17,532 nt of DNA from Candidatus Treponema excrementipullorum (lineage in GTDB: Bacteria; Spirochaetota; Spirochaetia; Treponematales; Treponemataceae). The notes under the pieces are model-generated. The model had not been told where the DNA came from and did not search any database. It was given only the letters and a program-made list of their open reading frames with translations. How positions within the stretch are numbered: position 1 is the stretch's first letter; each line of letters opens with the position of its first letter. Of this stretch, positions 15,079 to 17,532 are shown in pieces. The DNA lies in NCBI GenBank assembly GCA_018883625.1, contig JAHLFV010000068.1:1-17532 (forward strand), read 5' to 3'. The translations under genes were made by a program, and so were the position numbers.

Positions 15079-15997
15079 GATCTTGTGGGCTTTCAGTCTT
15101 ACTTTTTTTATACTGTCCCCTTTAGTATCTTTGGATTTCCCATCTATGCCTTCTGTTTCTGAACCCACCATGCCCACCATGGACGGGAAACCTTATGTAG
15201 GACAGCCACCCTATATACCGCAAACTAGCAATTCACAGCAGTCCTCACAAACAGAGACAGACACCTCTGACACCTCAGAAAACACAAAAACTACTTCAAA
15301 TACATACACTAGTACTGCGGAAAATAGCGATAATTCTAATCTATCAAATGTGTTGACAGCCCAAACGATTTCCGGTCTTGGAGGACTTTCTTCTTTGACA
15401 GACACCCTGTCTGCCCTTACCTCCTCTCAGAATGCGTCATCGTATCTACCGGCTCTCTCCCAGCTTACGGGAACAACCCTTTCGCAGACTGACTCCAACG
15501 CAACACTAGAAAGTATTCTAAAAGAATTGCAAAAGCTTTCCCAAAAAGAAACCTCACAGCAAAACAGCTCACAAAAGGTTGTCACCACAGATACATCTGA
15601 TAGTTCTTCTTCTCAAACCGAATCCCAGTCAAAACTGCTTCGTTTTAGGGTCAATAACACAGATATTTTAGACACCTGTCAGACAATCTATTTTTCCCAA
15701 CCGGAGGAAAACGGACTTTTCCTTCTTACAGGAGACCGTTCTTATTACATAGACAATAAACCTTATGAGGAAACATTTTATTTTCTTTTTACACCGGCTC
15801 TCGATGATAAGGGACTTTTTTACTATGAAGTTGAAGGTGATATTATGCAAAACGCCCCGATCACCGGTTCTAAACTCTATCCTTTAACAGAAAAACCTTC
15901 CCTAATTGCCCGTAAAACAGGCAATTTGATTACACTGAAATATAGTGCAGAAAACTGGAATTTAGACATACTTATCGACCTGAGAGAATTTCACTGA
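15065..15997 (+). CDS. Exported Ser/Thr-rich protein of unknown function
   Basis: A 310-residue protein I do not recognise. It starts at TTG (15065), overlapping the upstream gene by 14 bases. Residues 1-23 are a Sec-type signal peptide (short basic start with K5, hydrophobic core FSLTFFILSPLV); Cys4 is too early to be a lipobox, so it is probably not a lipoprotein. Residues 25-50 are Pro- and Met-rich, and 52-92 and 160-190 are low-complexity Ser/Thr/Gln/Asn linkers. Between them, about 94-158 is a more ordered leucine-containing segment ending in a helix (ESILKELQKLSQK). Residues 191-310 look like a folded beta-rich domain (LLRFRVNNTD, YYIDNKPYEE, and a final strand LDILIDLREF). It is likely periplasmic or surface-exposed. 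The tight overlap with the HExxH gene suggests co-expression but not necessarily a shared job. Confidence 0.8.
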   Translation: MPICKILWAFSLTFFILSPLVSLDFPSMPSVSEPTMPTMDGKPYVGQPPYIPQTSNSQQSSQTETDTSDTSENTKTTSNTYTSTAENSDNSNLSNVLTAQTISGLGGLSSLTDTLSALTSSQNASSYLPALSQLTGTTLSQTDSNATLESILKELQKLSQKETSQQNSSQKVVTTDTSDSSSSQTESQSKLLRFRVNNTDILDTCQTIYFSQPEENGLFLLTGDRSYYIDNKPYEETFYFLFTPALDDKGLFYYEVEGDIMQNAPITGSKLYPLTEKPSLIARKTGNLITLKYSAENWNLDILIDLREFH

Positions 15998-16013
15998 TTG
16001 TAAAGGAACAAAA

Positions 16014-16988
16014 ATGAATAAACCAACACTAGCTATAACTATAGGAGACCCCGCCGGCATCGGTCCCGAAATCACCGTAAAAGCTCTTAATCATCAGGAA
16101 ATCCGAGAAAAGGCTTTTTATAAAGTTTACGGTTCTTTGAGCCTTTTACAAGAAGCATGTACCCTCTGCCATATACCACTATCGCTTTTTGAGTCTCCCC
16201 ATATTCAGATTGTAGATATTCCTACATTATCTCCCGGAGATGTTGTTAAAGGCAGGGTCAACGGAGACTGCGGTAAAGCCGCTTACAATTACATTGAAGC
16301 CGCAATTCAAGACACTATGGCCGGTAAGGCAGATGCCGTGGTAACAGCGCCTATCAACAAAGAATCCCTAAAAGCCGGCAAGGTGAATTTTATCGGACAC
16401 ACGGAAATTTTCGGAACTTTGACCCATACCCCGGATCCCTTGACCTTATTTGAAGTAAAGGGATTACGGGTATTTTTCCTTTCCCGTCATGTATCTTTAC
16501 AACAAGCCTGTCACCTTGTCACAAAAGAGCGAATTATCGACTACGTGCAAGCCTGCACAAAAGCTTTACGTCAGTTAGGCGTTACGGAAGGAACCATGGC
16601 CGTTGCCGGTTTAAATCCCCATTCCGGTGAACACGGACTTTTCGGTACAGAAGAAGTCCAAGCCATAGCCCCCGCTGTGGAAGAACTCCAACAACAGGGC
16701 TACGCCGTAGTAGGCCCCGTAAGTGCCGATTCGGTTTTTTACCAGGCATTGCAAGGAAAATATAACAGCGTTTTGTCCCTTTACCACGATCAGGGACATA
16801 TTGCAACCAAAACCTATGATTTTGAAAGAACTATCTCCATCACCTGTGGAATGCCTATTTTAAGAACATCCGTAGATCACGGAACAGCCTTTGACATTGC
16901 AGGAAAAAATCTTGCCTCTGAAATCAGTATGATGGAAGCTATTTCCGTAGCCGCCAAGTATGCGCCATGTTGGACAAAAGCCTTATGA
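16014..16988 (+). CDS. pdxA: PdxA/PdxA2-family phospho-hydroxyacid dehydrogenase
   Basis: A 324-residue NAD-dependent, metal-requiring dehydrogenase of the PdxA family. The opening TIGDPAGIGPEI (9-20), APINKESL (112-119), GHTE with substrate-contacting H129 and T130, and the three metal-site histidines H159, H203 (NPHSGEHG) and H258 (YHDQGH) are all present, as is RTSVDHGTAFDIAG (284-297). Classical PdxA oxidises 4-phosphohydroxy-L-threonine in vitamin B6 synthesis. However, HDQGHIA and HGTAFDIAG are, as I recall, closer to the PdxA2 branch, which acts on D-threonate or D-erythronate 4-phosphate in sugar-acid breakdown. No other B6 gene and no DUF1537 kinase, the usual PdxA2 partner, is in the window, so the substrate is open. 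AAGGA precedes the ATG by 7 bases. The stop overlaps the next gene as ATGA. Confidence 0.93.
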   Translation: MNKPTLAITIGDPAGIGPEITVKALNHQEIREKAFYKVYGSLSLLQEACTLCHIPLSLFESPHIQIVDIPTLSPGDVVKGRVNGDCGKAAYNYIEAAIQDTMAGKADAVVTAPINKESLKAGKVNFIGHTEIFGTLTHTPDPLTLFEVKGLRVFFLSRHVSLQQACHLVTKERIIDYVQACTKALRQLGVTEGTMAVAGLNPHSGEHGLFGTEEVQAIAPAVEELQQQGYAVVGPVSADSVFYQALQGKYNSVLSLYHDQGHIATKTYDFERTISITCGMPILRTSVDHGTAFDIAGKNLASEISMMEAISVAAKYAPCWTKAL

Positions 16989-17532
16989 TTCGCCCTGTAA
17001 ATCCCCAAACAGACGCAGAGCGCATTCTTGCCATATATGAGCCATACATTTTAGATACAAGCGTTTCCTTTGAGTACGAAGTTCCGTCTCTGAAAGACTT
17101 CCAAAAAAGAATAGAAACAATTTCTGCATCCTATCCCTATCTTGTATGGGAAGAAGATGGCGAAATTTTAGGCTATACTTATGCCTCTCCTCATGGAGAA
17201 CGAACCGCCTTTTTATGGGATGTGGATCTGTCTATTTACTTAAAAAAAGAAGCTCAAGGAAAGCATATTGGTAAAAAGCTTTATCAAGCTCTTTTTTCTA
17301 TCCTTGAAAAACAAGGTTTTATTACAGCCTATGCTTCCATTGCTACTCCCAATTTAGGCAGCAAAGAATTTCACCAAGCTATGGGTTTTACTCATGTGGC
17401 AACCTTTCCTAAAACAGGGTGGAAACAGGACAGTTGGCACGATTTGTTGTGGTTTCAAAAAATAATTCCTCAAAACGGGTTACCTGAAAAAGTTTTTTGC
17501 AAACCGTCTTTTGATTGGAAAAAGGAATTTTA
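16985..17532 (+). CDS. GNAT N-acetyltransferase, phosphinothricin acetyltransferase-like (3' end at window edge)
   Basis: An acetyl-CoA-dependent N-acetyltransferase of the phosphinothricin/methionine-sulfoximine group. It starts at an ATG inside the pdxA stop (ATGA) and runs 182 codons; the window's last two bases are TA, so a stop codon may be cut by a single base and the protein may be nearly complete. Family features: IRPVNPQTDAERILAIYEPY at 2-21, VSFEYEVPS (27-35, matching the TAxFExEPP region), WEEDGEILGYTYASP (55-69), the acetyl-CoA loop QGKHIGKKLY (91-100, with His at a position that is usually Gly), NLGSKEFHQAMGF (123-135), and GWKQDSWHD (145-153), a diagnostic C-terminal patch. Natural substrates of such enzymes are often methionine derivatives or unknown amines, so resistance to phosphinothricin should not be assumed. 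Translation is probably coupled to pdxA. Confidence 0.88.
   Translation, partial: MIRPVNPQTDAERILAIYEPYILDTSVSFEYEVPSLKDFQKRIETISASYPYLVWEEDGEILGYTYASPHGERTAFLWDVDLSIYLKKEAQGKHIGKKLYQALFSILEKQGFITAYASIATPNLGSKEFHQAMGFTHVATFPKTGWKQDSWHDLLWFQKIIPQNGLPEKVFCKPSFDWKKEF

Noticed and set aside
16985..17532. Reading the GNAT gene as a dedicated herbicide-resistance (bar/pat) gene.
   Set aside because: The similarity is at family level only; many chromosomal members act on methionine derivatives or unknown amines.

Overview
The window reads as a piece of a moderately AT-rich bacterial chromosome with tightly packed genes, no RNA genes, no insertion sequences, no CRISPR array and no sign of recent transfer. 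The gene set suggests a diderm, fermentative anaerobe: a pyruvate:ferredoxin oxidoreductase (NifJ), a secreted patatin fused to an outer-membrane beta-barrel, Trk potassium uptake and an ECF-type vitamin transporter. My best guess is a spirochaete of the Treponema group. That is an inference from gene content and style, not a proven placement.

Layout. On the minus strand at the left are the start of an unidentified multi-pass membrane protein that runs off the window edge (<1-430), a PAQR/hemolysin-III protein with an unusual coiled-coil front (511-1371), an RlmB-type rRNA 2'-O-methyltransferase (1382-2167) and a YchJ-like SEC-C protein (2157-2657). The last three form one tight operon, ychJ-rlmB-trhA. 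Facing away from them on the plus strand is a second operon: an ECF transporter S component (2786-3397), trkA (3419-4861) and trkH (4871-6316). It converges on nifJ (minus, 6539-10090), and two adjacent hairpins between them act as terminators.

Divergent from nifJ is a long plus-strand run that reaches the right edge: a type Vd autotransporter-like patatin (10243-12555), an orphan ABC ATPase (12567-13478), rsmE (13475-14272), an unrecognised HExxH metallopeptidase-like protein with a coiled-coil tail (14269-15078), a Ser/Thr-rich exported protein that starts with TTG (15065-15997), a PdxA/PdxA2-family dehydrogenase (16014-16988) and a phosphinothricin-acetyltransferase-like GNAT enzyme (16985 to the edge). 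Three ATGA stop/start overlaps and one 14-base overlap suggest that most of this run is co-transcribed and partly translationally coupled.

The points most worth a second look are: (i) two and perhaps three genes at divergent promoters whose -10 box lies only 6 bases before the start codon with no ribosome binding site, which suggests leaderless mRNAs; (ii) the HExxH coiled-coil protein and its overlapping exported Ser/Thr-rich neighbour, neither of which I recognise; (iii) the patatin autotransporter followed by an ABC ATPase with no permease; and (iv) motifs in the PdxA-family protein that look more like PdxA2 than vitamin-B6 PdxA.
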